NCBI GenBank assembly: GCA_964436865.1
Contig: CAYTFK010000034.1
Coordinates: 1-34,771, forward strand
DNA: 34,771 nt
Reading direction: 5' to 3'
DNA from: JAXGPP01 sp964436865
Lineage (GTDB): Bacteria > Planctomycetota > Planctomycetia > Pirellulales > Thermoguttaceae
Position 1 is the first letter of the stretch. Each line of letters begins with the position of its first letter. A program made the translations under genes and the position numbers. The notes beneath the pieces were generated by a model. The model was not told the origin of the DNA and ran no database searches. It worked only from the letters and a program-made list of their open reading frames with translations. This document shows positions 8,232 to 17,180 of this stretch, one piece after another.

Positions 8232-8711
8232 TCACGGCTTGGCCGCTTCGCCCTGCAGGTCAAAGTTGACCTTGTTGTCGCCGTCGGTGACGGTGGCCTT
8301 CAACCCGGAGGTCTCCGGCCGGGCGTATTGCGCCGGGAGCAGATTCACCGGCACTGCCCCTGCCTGATTGTCGTCCGGTTGGACGTAGTCTTCCACACTC
8401 GTAGCTTCGGCGCCGGTCACCTCGGCCTTGGGATACTTGTAAATCGAAACCAGATAATCGCCGGGCACGGCCCCATCGTTGGCCTCGAAGCTGGTAAGCG
8501 AGTAGCTGCCACCGGGGCCCGTTTCACCCACCGCGCCGTGCGTGCGGTCGGTTTTCTGGAAAACGACCGTTGCACCCTCCACAGGCTCACCATTGAGCGT
8601 AACTGTACCGGTGACGGGATAAGTTGCGGGCCGGTTGGGGTCTGTCTCCTTTGCGCATCCCAGGACCGCCGTCGTGGCGACGAGAACTGCAAGCAGAATG
8701 ATTCTTCTCAT
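8232..8711 (-). CDS. Small secreted lipoprotein with carboxypeptidase-regulatory-like fold
   Basis: The 159-residue protein begins with a signal peptide ending in the lipobox AVLGC (Cys19), so it is probably a membrane-attached lipoprotein. The rest matches the small beta-sandwich typical of planctomycetal 'carboxypeptidase regulatory-like' proteins: YPVTGTVTLNGEPVEGATVVFQ (split here across about 31-52), then a turn GETGPGGSYSLTSF, then PGDYLVSIYKYP (about 83-94), and a final strand KVNFDLQG. No catalytic residues are expected. It lies 144 bp downstream of the DUF1559 pseudopilin gene on the same strand, a common pairing in this phylum. Its role is unknown; an accessory cell-surface function is likely. 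Confidence 0.8.
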   Translation of the reverse strand: MRRIILLAVLVATTAVLGCAKETDPNRPATYPVTGTVTLNGEPVEGATVVFQKTDRTHGAVGETGPGGSYSLTSFEANDGAVPGDYLVSIYKYPKAEVTGAEATSVEDYVQPDDNQAGAVPVNLLPAQYARPETSGLKATVTDGDNKVNFDLQGEAAKP

Positions 8712-8855
8712 TTCGGGTTCCCGGATAGTGGAAAATGGTGCGGACCGCCAAAGTACGATCGTCAGTTTATCTTTGCCGATCGGGCCAGTAAAGGAACACG
8801 GCCGGTGCGAGCAGCCGGCCGTGTTCGTCGTTTTCCATCGGCGACTATGACGCGA

Positions 8856-9944
8856 TCAGTCGGCGAGTTGGATCGATTCACCGCCGTCCTTAGTGCCCAG
8901 CGCGCCCCACACGCCGTAGGGGCTCCTGCCGGAGGCAACCGGGGCGGCGCCGAGATTGCCGGTGTCGATCGTGTTGCTGATGAAGCGGACGGAGCCGTCG
9001 CACAACAGCATGTTGACCCCGCCTGGATGGCGGCTCGCCGGAGGCAAAACCGCGCCCGTTGAATCGGCATTTACGTTGCCATCGTAAACGCACGCGGGCC
9101 CGTTGGGGGCAATAACGGTGTTGAACGCCACGCGTTCGGCCTGCCCGTCGGTCCACAGCGTGCCGAAGCGGCCCTTGACCTGGGTGCCGGTGGTGAAGTA
9201 CTTCCCGTCGGTCTGGAGCAGGCACGCGTTGGGAGTGGTGGTGATCGCCGTGACATTGACGGCGGTTCCCTGCCGCTGGTCGATCTCCTGGTAGAGGGCA
9301 GTGCGAATGCCGTAGTTGGCCATGAGACGCTCGCTCATCATGGCCGTGTTGCTCAACCCGTCGGTGATCTCGGCGAACTTCGTGTATCGCTGGTTGCTGT
9401 AGACGCCCCGCAGCGTCACGTTGTTGGAGTTGAGATTGGTGCCGATCGAGTCACCGATCGAAAATGCGTAGTTGTGCAGGAAGGTGGTCTGGGTGGTCAA
9501 AAACGGCGGGCCAGCCGACGGGCAGAGGATGTTGGCAGGCGGGTTGGCCCAAACGGCCCAGCCGGTATTCCACGCGGCCGGACCTCCCGGTACGACGGTC
9601 GCGTCTCCCGCCATGATGCGATCGTACATCGCGCCCTGTTCGAAAAACGGAAGCAGTCCCACGAACGGACTCAACCGGTTGCAGTTGCCATCGACACGGG
9701 AGGCACCCGTGCATCCGCCGGAGCCGCCCCGCCGGGCCGGCAAAGCCCGGTAGGTGTCATGATAGTTGTGGTTGGCCAACCCCAACTGCTTGAGGTTGTT
9801 GGTGCATTGCGAGCGGCGCGCGGCCTCGCGGGCCGCTTGAACCGCCGGCAGCAGCAGTGCGATCAAGATTCCGATGATCGCAATGACGACAAGTAATTCT
9901 ACCAGTGTGAAACCGGTACGCCCACGAAACCGCGGCACTCTCAT
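8856..9944 (-). CDS. DUF1559 type II secretion-like pseudopilin
   Basis: The 362-residue protein carries a prepilin N-terminal motif. A short basic leader is followed by GFTLVELLVVIAIIGILIAL, where cleavage after Gly and N-methylation of Phe are expected, and by the conserved AAREAARRSQCTNNLKQLG. The DUF1559 body ends with RHPGGVNMLLCDGSVRFI, the His-x9-Asp-Gly signature. Members are surface or periplasmic fibre-like proteins abundant in Planctomycetes. ATG 9944 was chosen over the longer frame to 10100 because it is preceded by AAGGAG with 7-8 nt spacing and places the prepilin motif within about 10 residues of the start. Function beyond the pseudopilin fold is not known. Confidence 0.93.
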   Translation of the reverse strand: MRVPRFRGRTGFTLVELLVVIAIIGILIALLLPAVQAAREAARRSQCTNNLKQLGLANHNYHDTYRALPARRGGSGGCTGASRVDGNCNRLSPFVGLLPFFEQGAMYDRIMAGDATVVPGGPAAWNTGWAVWANPPANILCPSAGPPFLTTQTTFLHNYAFSIGDSIGTNLNSNNVTLRGVYSNQRYTKFAEITDGLSNTAMMSERLMANYGIRTALYQEIDQRQGTAVNVTAITTTPNACLLQTDGKYFTTGTQVKGRFGTLWTDGQAERVAFNTVIAPNGPACVYDGNVNADSTGAVLPPASRHPGGVNMLLCDGSVRFISNTIDTGNLGAAPVASGRSPYGVWGALGTKDGGESIQLAD

Positions 9945-10558
9945 TGAGGGACTCCTTTGAAGGGAAAAGAAAAGAGAAAAAATAGTGCAGGGCTTACAGT
10001 ACTCCCCCGCGAAGGTAGAGCGGGATAATCCCCGCTTTGCACACAGAACCCCCGCATTGTAATGGGAGCAATCGGTTCCTGTCAACAATTCCGCGCGCAC
10101 AGCGCCGACCGTGGCGGTTGGGAGCGCCCATTCATGTCGCAGGAAGAAAGGAGCGAAAGCGACAGGGCTACATACTTCCTTCGAGGGAAAATAGTCCAGT
10201 CGATTTAGCGGTTGATGAAGATGAGGTTGATGGCGGTCCGTGCGGGTGACAAAAACCCGTCAATCGCGCCATCCGTCAGGCCCCCGTGCCCAAGCATTGC
10301 TATCAGCATGGCTGTATGCTAATGTCATCGCATATTTCCCATGTTCGCATAGCTGGCTGACCGATTCAAATCTGCAAGGGCAAGCGGCCAAGATTTGGCA
10401 GATCCTCATGGCGATTTTCTGCCATTTATCGCCACAGATCACTGTTTAGATTCAAATTTATTGAAATCTTATGGCAACAGATGATTGACTTCCGTCATAG
10501 TTTGACGCATATTAGTCAGACATGGTTTTCCCACCGTGTCACTAAGGACGGTCCCTGG
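9945..10558. other. Divergent intergenic region between pseudopilin and BMC operon
   Basis: The first 150 bp is the leader of the leftward pseudopilin gene. It includes a hairpin, AGCGGG at 10019-10024 pairing with CCCGCT at 10031-10036. From about 10300 base composition becomes markedly AT-richer than the surroundings, as expected for the control region of the rightward BMC operon. No credible gene was seen; short open frames at 10037-10449 have no family character. Confidence 0.6.
10363..10518 (+). promoter_or_regulatory. Candidate operator/promoter region of the BMC operon
   Basis: Several repeated elements cluster just upstream of the DeoR gene. GATTCAAATC (10363-10372) is a perfect palindrome. 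Its first nine bases recur at 10449-10457 inside a larger imperfect palindrome (10448-10469, agattcaaat...ttgaaatct). Then follow TGAC-N4-GTCA at 10486-10497 and TGAC-N8-GTCA at 10503-10518. These are plausible sites for the DeoR repressor encoded next, or for another dimeric regulator. Exact -35/-10 boxes cannot be assigned with confidence. Confidence 0.45.
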
Positions 10559-11347
10559 ATGTTGGTCGAACAGCGGCGAAGCCGGCTCATTGAGTTGGTG
10601 CAGATGCGGCGATTCGCGACCCTGCCGGAGCTGGCCGAAGCTCTGCAGGTCTCCGAATCGACCGTCCGTCGCGATTTGGACCAGCTCGAGGACCAGGGGG
10701 TGACGCGGCGGATCCATGGCGGAGTGCTCTATTCGGGCAGTTCTCCCAAGCTGCCGCACTTCGAGTCGTCGGAGACGGCACGTTGGGAGCAGAAACGGGC
10801 GATCGCGCGGCGGGCGGCCGAGCTGATCGTCGATGGTGACACGATCCTGCTGGACGGCGGCAGCACGACCTATGAACTGGCCCGATTGCTGGTGGGAAGG
10901 CCGCTGCACGTGGTCACCACCTCGCTGCCGGTAGCCAATCTATTCGCCGCCGACACCAACGCCGACCTGGTGATGGTCGGCGGCAACATTTGCCCCCGCA
11001 GCGGCGTCGCCCGGGGACCGAAGGCCAACGAGATGCTGGCGACGCTCCGGGTGCGGAAGACGATCCTCAGCGTGGCCGCGATCCACGACGAGGGCTTCTA
11101 TAACAACAATCTGCTGCTGGTCGAGACCGAGCGCGCGATGATGCAGGCCGCCGATGAAGTGATCGTCGTCGCCGACAGCTCCAAGTTCGGCTACCAGAGC
11201 CTGGCCCATCTCTGCCCGCTGGGGGCGGTCCAGCACCTGGTGGTCGACGCCGGCGTGACTCGCCCGTGGCAGGAGAAGATCACGGCCGCCGGAGTCGAAC
11301 TCCTGGTGGCCGAAGTGGCGGAATCCAACGCGAAGGAGCAGCAATGA
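10559..11347 (+). CDS. DeoR-family transcriptional regulator of the BMC operon
   Basis: The 262-residue protein has the DeoR helix-turn-helix at the N-terminus (LVQMRRFATLPELAEALQVS then ESTVRRDLDQLEDQGVTRRIHGG, about residues 14-57). The sugar-phosphate-binding domain follows, with the LDGGSTTYELARLL phosphate-loop motif at about 99-112 and VVADSSKFGYQSL near 207. DeoR proteins usually repress sugar operons and respond to a phosphorylated sugar. Here the likely ligand is a fucose/rhamnose pathway intermediate, which is inference from the operon. ATG 10559 is preferred because the HTH follows directly and AAGGA lies 10 nt upstream; ATG 10481 would add 26 residues encoded by the candidate operator palindromes. 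The stop overlaps the next start (ATGA). Confidence 0.92.
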   Translation: MLVEQRRSRLIELVQMRRFATLPELAEALQVSESTVRRDLDQLEDQGVTRRIHGGVLYSGSSPKLPHFESSETARWEQKRAIARRAAELIVDGDTILLDGGSTTYELARLLVGRPLHVVTTSLPVANLFAADTNADLVMVGGNICPRSGVARGPKANEMLATLRVRKTILSVAAIHDEGFYNNNLLLVETERAMMQAADEVIVVADSSKFGYQSLAHLCPLGAVQHLVVDAGVTRPWQEKITAAGVELLVAEVAESNAKEQQ

Positions 11348-12009
11348 GCCTTGCCCCTCCCCTCGATCGCAAGACGATCGAACAAATCGTGCGCGAGATC
11401 GTGCTCAAGCACATCGGCGGCCCCGCGGGCCAGCCGAACCTGGTGGTGAGCATCTCCGCCCGGCACTGCCATCTGACCGACGAGCACGTCGAGGTGCTCT
11501 TTGGGGCCGGCCGGAAGCTGACGCCGATGAAGGACCTCTACCAGGACGGCTACTATGCCGCCGAAGAGACGGTGATGGTGGTCGGCCCGCGCCGGCGGAT
11601 GCTTCCCACCGTCCGGGTGCTCGGTCCGACCCGGTCGGCCAGCCAGGTGGAACTGGCGTTTACCGACTCGATCTCGCTGGGCATCGACGCCCCGGTCCGT
11701 CCCAGCGGCAAGGTCGAGGGGACGCCCGGCTGCGTGTTGGTGGGCCCGGCGGGCGTCGTCGAGCTGAAGCAAGGCGTGATCCGCGCCGAGCGCCACGTTC
11801 ATATGAGTCCGTCGGATGCCGAGCACTATGGCGTCAAGGACAAAGAACGCATGAGTCTCCGGGTGTATTCCGGCTCATGCAGCACGGTCTTCGAGAACCT
11901 GCTCGTGCGGGCCGAAAAGGGGATCAAGCTGGAAGTACACCTCGACACCGACGAGGGCAATGCGGCCGACCTGGACCATGCCGAGCGAGTCGAATTGATC
12001 AAACCGTGA
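11344..12009 (+). CDS. pduL: PduL-type phosphate acyltransferase, BMC-associated
   Basis: It converts acyl-CoA and phosphate to acyl-phosphate and CoA. Here the substrate is probably lactoyl-CoA made by the aldehyde dehydrogenase of the same operon, so it recycles CoA inside the shell. The 221 residues include zinc-ligand motifs RHCHL (His41, His43), ERHVHMSPSDAE (His151, His153) and VHLDTDEGNAAD (His199). The N-terminal stretch DRKTIEQIVREIVLKHIG (8-25) is an amphipathic helix separated from the enzyme fold by a Gly/Pro-rich linker, as in encapsulation peptides. The start at 11344 overlaps the DeoR stop by 4 bp, indicating translational coupling. A 222-bp gap follows before the shell genes. 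Confidence 0.94.
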   Translation: MSLAPPLDRKTIEQIVREIVLKHIGGPAGQPNLVVSISARHCHLTDEHVEVLFGAGRKLTPMKDLYQDGYYAAEETVMVVGPRRRMLPTVRVLGPTRSASQVELAFTDSISLGIDAPVRPSGKVEGTPGCVLVGPAGVVELKQGVIRAERHVHMSPSDAEHYGVKDKERMSLRVYSGSCSTVFENLLVRAEKGIKLEVHLDTDEGNAADLDHAERVELIKP

Positions 12010-12231
12010 TTCGATTGAGTTTTGACATTGAAGAAGAACGAAGCGGAATTCACCCGTGAATGCCCGCCAATGTTCGGCTTCAATGGAGACACGAAGAACA
12101 CAGATTTCCCGTTACCTGGTTTCGTGGTGGATTGAACGACACTCCCAACTTTTTCGACCGGGAAGCCGGGCTCGTTCCACTGGCCCGCGTTCCCAATCCA
12201 CCCGGGACCCAATCCTTCCGGAGTAGCTACC
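12010..12231. other. Gap between pduL and first shell gene
   Basis: This 222-bp stretch has no credible gene. It contains a TTGACA hexamer at 12022-12027 that could be a -35 element for a separate shell-gene promoter, but no good -10 box stands at 16-18 bp. A gap this large inside an otherwise compact operon may hold an internal promoter or mRNA-processing site that raises shell-protein output. Confidence 0.3.
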
Positions 12232-12543
12232 ATGGCAAAGCAGATGGAAGCGCTGGGCATGCTCGAATGCAAGGGTTTTGTGACCCTGATCGAGGCCAGC
12301 GACGCGATGATGAAGGCGGCCAACGTCCAGTTTCTCGGCTGGGACAAGGTCGGCAGCGGGCTGGTCAGCGCGTTTGTGACCGGCGACGTGGCGGCCGTCA
12401 AGGCGGCCACCGATGCGGGCGCCGCAGCGGGCAGCCGCATCGGCGAAGTGCTCAGCGTGCAGGTCATTCCGCGCCCGCACGAAGACCTCGACGTGGTTCT
12501 GCCGCCGTCGCCCAAGAACAAGCGGGCCGGCGCCGCCGACTGA
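12232..12543 (+). CDS. BMC-H hexameric shell protein, PduA-like
   Basis: This single-domain BMC protein (103 residues) forms hexameric tiles of the microcompartment facets. The BMC fold is clear: MEALGMLECKGFVTLIEASD (5-24), KVGSGLVSAFVTGDVAAVKA (39-58), RIGEVLSVQVIPRPHEDL with the typical IPRPH. The pore loop is Gly41-Ser42-Gly43, as in PduA, suggesting a small polar pore. A Cys at position 13 replaces the usual Thr of ETKG. A short charged tail (SPKNKRAGAAD) follows the fold. It is directly followed by a second, different BMC-H gene. No BMC-T gene is present in the window, so the facets are probably built from these two hexamers. Confidence 0.96.
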   Translation: MAKQMEALGMLECKGFVTLIEASDAMMKAANVQFLGWDKVGSGLVSAFVTGDVAAVKAATDAGAAAGSRIGEVLSVQVIPRPHEDLDVVLPPSPKNKRAGAAD

Positions 12544-12605
12544 CCCCTCCGCAACGCATCGACACCACGACTCAACTTTCCACAGACAGACCAAAGGATT
12601 TCCCG

Positions 12606-12875
12606 ATGAACGACGCGATTGGATTGATCGAAACCAAGGGACTCGTGGCGCTGATCGAAGCCACCGACGCGATGGCCAAAGCGGCCAACGTGCAGATTGT
12701 CAAGCGGATCCAGATCGGCGGCGGGCTGGTGACGACCGTCGTCCGCGGCGATGTAGGCAGCGTGCGGGCGGCCGTCGAGGCCGGCGCCAATGCCGCCAGC
12801 CAGGTGGGCGAACTGGTGGCCAGCCACATCATTCCCCGTCCGGCCGACGGCGTGATCGAGGCTTACCTGTCGTAA
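12606..12875 (+). CDS. BMC-H hexameric shell protein, second paralogue
   Basis: This minimal 89-residue BMC domain reads AIGLIETKGLVALIEATDAM (4-23), then QIGGGLVTTVVRGDVGSVRA, then VASHIIPRPADGVIEAYL. The pore loop is Gly38-Gly39-Gly40, unlike the GSG of its neighbour, so the two hexamers probably pass different solutes. ATG 12606 is chosen because the fold begins immediately; the open frame to its left continues into the first BMC-H gene in another phase. It lies 62 bp after the first BMC-H gene. Confidence 0.96.
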   Translation: MNDAIGLIETKGLVALIEATDAMAKAANVQIVKRIQIGGGLVTTVVRGDVGSVRAAVEAGANAASQVGELVASHIIPRPADGVIEAYLS

Positions 12876-12892
12876 CCGCCAAACCGTGGTGG

Positions 12893-12929
12893 CTTGTCTG
12901 CGCCGCGCTGCCGGCGGGGAGCTGACAAG
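12893..12929 (+). other. Possible mRNA hairpin between BMC-H2 and kinase genes
   Basis: CTTGTC (12893-12898) can pair with GACAAG (12924-12929) around a 25-nt GC-rich loop that itself can fold. It sits in the 99-bp spacer after the highly expressed shell genes. It might stabilise the upstream mRNA or dampen downstream expression. The pairing is short and chance cannot be excluded. Confidence 0.25.
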
Positions 12930-12974
12930 GCCGACCGCATAAGGCACGTTGCGCGCGACACGGAGGAAGGAGCC

Positions 12975-14159
<1,185 letters not shown>

Positions 14160-14161
14160 CG

Positions 14162-14476
14162 ATGTTCGTGGCCAAAGTGACCGGCTCGCTGGTTTCCACG
14201 CAGAAGGTCGACGCCATGGTCGGCCACAAGCTGCTGGTGGTCGAGCCCTATCGGCTCGATCCCGAAAGCCGCGCCAGCCTGAAGACCACCGGGCGGACAT
14301 TCGTCGCTGTCGACACCGTCGGCGCCGGCGAAGGGGAGTATGTATTGATTACCCAGGGTTCCAGCGCCCGGCTCACGCCGGAGACGAAGAACCTGCCGGT
14401 CGACACGGTGATCATCGGGATCGTCGACACGGTCCATGTTGAGAACCGTTGTGTATACGCCAAGGAGCGAAGCTGA
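14162..14476 (+). CDS. BMC-P pentameric vertex protein (EutN/CcmL family), copy 1
   Basis: The 104-residue protein closes shell vertices as a pentamer. Family features are FVAKVTGSLVSTQKVDAMVGHKLLVVEPY (2-30, in part), FVAVDTVGAGEGEYVLITQGSSA (about 46-68) and VDTVIIGIVDTV (about 80-91). Its start is 2 nt after the kinase stop, so translation is probably coupled. It is the first of three different BMC-P genes in the operon, each separated by a cargo gene. Confidence 0.95.
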   Translation: MFVAKVTGSLVSTQKVDAMVGHKLLVVEPYRLDPESRASLKTTGRTFVAVDTVGAGEGEYVLITQGSSARLTPETKNLPVDTVIIGIVDTVHVENRCVYAKERS

Positions 14477-14524
14477 CGGCGCTTTGTCGAGCCGCCCTAG
14501 CCGATCAATTAAGGTACGACTGCC

Positions 14525-16003
14525 ATGCAAGTCAACGAAACCGTCGTTCGTAGTGTTGTCGAAGAGGTGCTCAGCCGCCTGCGTTCCAACGGCGCTGCCA
14601 TGAGCCCGGTGGCCGGCCGCGGCTTCAAGGGCCGTTTCGGCATGTTCACCGACGCCCAGGAAGCGGTCGCCGCCGCCAAGGAAGCCTTCGAGGAGCTTTC
14701 GCAGCGGACGATCGAAGACCGCAAGCGGATCATCGGCCACATCCGCCGCATCGCCATCGATCAGTGCGTCGAGCTGGGCACGATGGAGATGGAAGAGACG
14801 AAGATCGGCCGGCTGGAGCACAAGATCGAGAAGCTCAAGACGCTGGGCGAGCGGTCGCCGGGCGTCGAGTTCCTGCGGAGCGAGGTGTTCAGCGGCGACC
14901 ATGGCCTGGCGGTCATCGAGCATGCCCCCTTCGGCGTGATCTGCGCGATCACGCCGGTCACCCATTCGCTGCCCACGATCACCGGCAACGCGGTGAGCAT
15001 GATCGCCGCCGGCAACACGGTGGTGGTCAATCCGCATCCCAGCGGCAAGCGCGTGGCGGCCGAGGGAGTGCGGCGGTTCAATGAGGCGATCTACCGCGAC
15101 CTCGGGATCGACAACCTGATCTCGCTCATCGTCGAGCCGACGTTGGAAACCGCCAATACCCTGTTCAAGCACCGCGACATCGCCGTGATTTGCGTCACCG
15201 GCGGGCCCGCCGTGGCGCGAGCGGCCATGCAGCAGGGCAAGCGAGCGATCGTCGCCGGACCTGGCAATCCGCCGGTGGTGGTCGACGAGACGGCCTGCCT
15301 GGACCGTGCCGCGCGCTGTATCATCCAGGGCGCCGCCTATGACAATAACCTGTTGTGCATCGCCGAAAAGCAGGTGTTCGTCGTCGAGCAGGTCTTCGAC
15401 CAGATGATGGCCGCCATGGAGCGGGCCGGCGCCGTGCGTCTCAGCCGAAGCGAAATCGACGCCCTCACCCGTGTCGCCATCGCCTCGGTCGGCGAAGGAG
15501 ACAAGAAGCACGACGTCGCGGCCAAAGACTACATCGGCAAAGACGCGGCGGTGCTGGCCCGCGCGGCGGGCAAAAACATCTCGCCCGACGTCGAACTGGT
15601 CTTCGGCGAGACCGACCAGTGGCATCCGTTCGTCCAGGTCGAGCAGATGATGCCCTTCGTGCCGTTCGTCCGCGCCCGCAATGTGGACGACGCGATCGCC
15701 ATGGCCCACCAGAGCGAACATGGCTTCCGCCACACGGCAATCATCCATTCGAACAACGTCAACAACATGACGAAGATGGGCAAGATCATGGACGTGACGT
15801 TGTTTGTGAAGAACGGCGCGTCGCCCGCAGGATTGGGCCTGGGGGGCGAAGGCTACCTGTCGTTCTCGATCGCCGGCCCGACCGGCGAAGGAGTGACGAC
15901 CCCCTTGACCTTCACCCGTGAACGCCGCTGCTCGATGATCGACAACCTGCGGATTCTCGGCAAACCGACCGACTACGCACCTTCCAGCACGAGAACGGCA
16001 TGA
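14525..16003 (+). CDS. CoA-acylating aldehyde dehydrogenase, BMC-associated (PduP-like)
   Basis: It oxidises an aldehyde with NAD+ and CoA to acyl-CoA; the aldolase in the operon suggests L-lactaldehyde as substrate. The 492-residue length and motifs fit: VICAITPVTHSLPTITGNAV (about 139-158), NTVVVNPHPSGKR, CVTGGPAVARAA, IVAGPGNPPVVVD, and the catalytic Cys278 in AAYDNNLLCIAEKQ. The N-terminal VNETVVRSVVEEVLSRLRSN (3-22) is an amphipathic helix followed by a linker rich in Gly, Ala and Pro, the usual encapsulation-peptide arrangement. The stop overlaps the ATG of a 14-codon mini-ORF that leads to the next shell gene. Confidence 0.95.
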   Translation: MQVNETVVRSVVEEVLSRLRSNGAAMSPVAGRGFKGRFGMFTDAQEAVAAAKEAFEELSQRTIEDRKRIIGHIRRIAIDQCVELGTMEMEETKIGRLEHKIEKLKTLGERSPGVEFLRSEVFSGDHGLAVIEHAPFGVICAITPVTHSLPTITGNAVSMIAAGNTVVVNPHPSGKRVAAEGVRRFNEAIYRDLGIDNLISLIVEPTLETANTLFKHRDIAVICVTGGPAVARAAMQQGKRAIVAGPGNPPVVVDETACLDRAARCIIQGAAYDNNLLCIAEKQVFVVEQVFDQMMAAMERAGAVRLSRSEIDALTRVAIASVGEGDKKHDVAAKDYIGKDAAVLARAAGKNISPDVELVFGETDQWHPFVQVEQMMPFVPFVRARNVDDAIAMAHQSEHGFRHTAIIHSNNVNNMTKMGKIMDVTLFVKNGASPAGLGLGGEGYLSFSIAGPTGEGVTTPLTFTRERRCSMIDNLRILGKPTDYAPSSTRTA

Positions 16004-16044
16004 GCAGCGTTCGGCCCATCACCTCGGCGAATCCCAGAACATGA
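16000..16044 (+). CDS. 14-codon mini-ORF linking two genes by ATGA overlaps
   Basis: ATG 16000 overlaps the aldehyde dehydrogenase stop as ATGA. The frame encodes MSSVRPITSANPRT and stops at 16042-16044, overlapping the ATG of the next BMC-P gene again as ATGA. It has no recognised motif. It may simply carry terminating ribosomes across the 37-bp gap to the shell gene, which lacks a clear Shine-Dalgarno. It could equally be chance. Confidence 0.3.
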   Translation: MSSVRPITSANPRT

Positions 16045-16298
16045 TTTCCGGCCGCGTTGTTGGAACCGCCACCGCCACCGTGAGGCATCCGTCCTTCAAA
16101 GGATGGAAGCTGCTCATCGTGCAGCCGTTGGCTGCCGATGGACGCACGCCCGACGGCGACCCCGTGCTGGCGGTTGACTCTCTGGGAGCCGGGCCGGGCG
16201 AGGACGTGGTAATTACCAGCGACGGCCGAGGAACTCGCGAGCTGCTCAAGAGCGACACCACGCCGGTCCGCTGGTCGGTAATTGGCATTCCTGACTGA
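16041..16298 (+). CDS. BMC-P pentameric vertex protein (EutN/CcmL family), copy 2
   Basis: The 85-residue protein has the EutN/CcmL fold: ISGRVVGTATATVRHPSF (2-19), KLLIVQPLAADG (23-34), VLAVDSLGAGPGEDVVITSD (42-61) and PVRWSVIGIPD at the end. It is the shortest of the three BMC-P proteins. No strong ribosome-binding site precedes it; the mini-ORF ending on its start codon could supply ribosomes. The gene for the RpiB-like protein begins 13 bp after its stop. Confidence 0.94.
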   Translation: MISGRVVGTATATVRHPSFKGWKLLIVQPLAADGRTPDGDPVLAVDSLGAGPGEDVVITSDGRGTRELLKSDTTPVRWSVIGIPD

Positions 16299-16311
16299 CA
16301 ACGTTTGTCCC

Positions 16312-17139
16312 ATGGCTGAGCTTTCCGTCAATATCGACCAGATCGTTCGCGAGGTACTCGCGGCGCTCGCGTCGTCGGACGCTGGCACGGCCACGGATAA
16401 TGGAAGTCTGGTCGGAGGAACAGCCGGTGATGATGCGGGGCGTGGCGGCCGAGCATCCGTTCGCGACGCACTGGAGGGACCGGCGCCGGCAAGCGGCGAC
16501 GTGGCTCGAGTTTCTGCGGCGAAGTCCACCGCACCGGAAAACGGCCAGCCGGCCGACGAACTGCGGCTCGCCGGCGGCGTGGTGGCGTTGGCCGATATCA
16601 AGGACCGTTTGGACCAGATTCGCCGCGTGGTAGTTCCTGTGCGGACCGTGGTGACGCCAGCGGTTCGGGACGAACTCCGCCGCCGCGGCGTGACGCTGGT
16701 GCGGGAAGATCAGGCGGCCCGGAAGGCTGCGACCGGTCTGCGGCTCGTTGTCAGGATCCTCGGATCACGTTTCGATCCGGCGACTATCGCCGCCGCGCTC
16801 GAAGGCGAACCAGTTGAAGTCCGCTCGGAACAGCGCGACTGCCTGGTCGCCTCCACCGATGAGCTCGCCCGCGAGTTGGCTGAACCAAACACGGCGGGCC
16901 TGATCGTGAGCACGCATCCGGCGATGGCGCTTCGGCTGGCCTCGCGGCATCGTGGATTGCGCCCGGTGTGGGGTGTAGACGCCGGGCGGCTCGAGCGCGA
17001 TCTGGCCGACATCGGCGCCAATGTGCTCGTGATCGATCCCCGCGCCACCACCCCCTACCAGATCCGCCGCATGCTCATCGACTTCTGCCGGCGCGGCCCG
17101 GCCGAATGCCCGGAACTGCTGCGAAAGGCCCTGGCCTAG
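16312..17139 (+). CDS. BMC cargo protein of unknown function, degenerate RpiB-like C-terminal domain
   Basis: I do not recognise this 275-residue protein as a characterised enzyme. It begins with an amphipathic helix VNIDQIVREVLAALASS (5-21) that closely resembles the PduL encapsulation helix, then a Gly/Ala-rich variable linker to about residue 80, then ELRLAGGVVALADIKDRL and an alpha/beta domain. The part from about 195 to 260 (GLIVSTHPAMALRLA, then LRPVWGVDAGRLERDLADIG, then ANVLVIDPR) follows the pattern of RpiB/LacAB sugar-phosphate isomerases (GIVICGTGIGM...ANVLALGAR). The catalytic Cys loop is replaced by STHPA. It may be a repurposed isomerase fold, a scaffold or a sugar-phosphate binder. 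The family link is my inference from motif spacing. It sits between two BMC-P genes. Confidence 0.7.
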   Translation: MAELSVNIDQIVREVLAALASSDAGTATDNGSLVGGTAGDDAGRGGRASVRDALEGPAPASGDVARVSAAKSTAPENGQPADELRLAGGVVALADIKDRLDQIRRVVVPVRTVVTPAVRDELRRRGVTLVREDQAARKAATGLRLVVRILGSRFDPATIAAALEGEPVEVRSEQRDCLVASTDELARELAEPNTAGLIVSTHPAMALRLASRHRGLRPVWGVDAGRLERDLADIGANVLVIDPRATTPYQIRRMLIDFCRRGPAECPELLRKALA

Positions 17140-17180
17140 CCAGTCACGAGAACAGAGATTTTCAACCGCAAAGCGAAGAC

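Noticed and set aside
10481..10558. Longer start for the DeoR gene
   Set aside because: The extra 26 residues are encoded by palindromic operator-like DNA and are not part of the DeoR family N-terminus.
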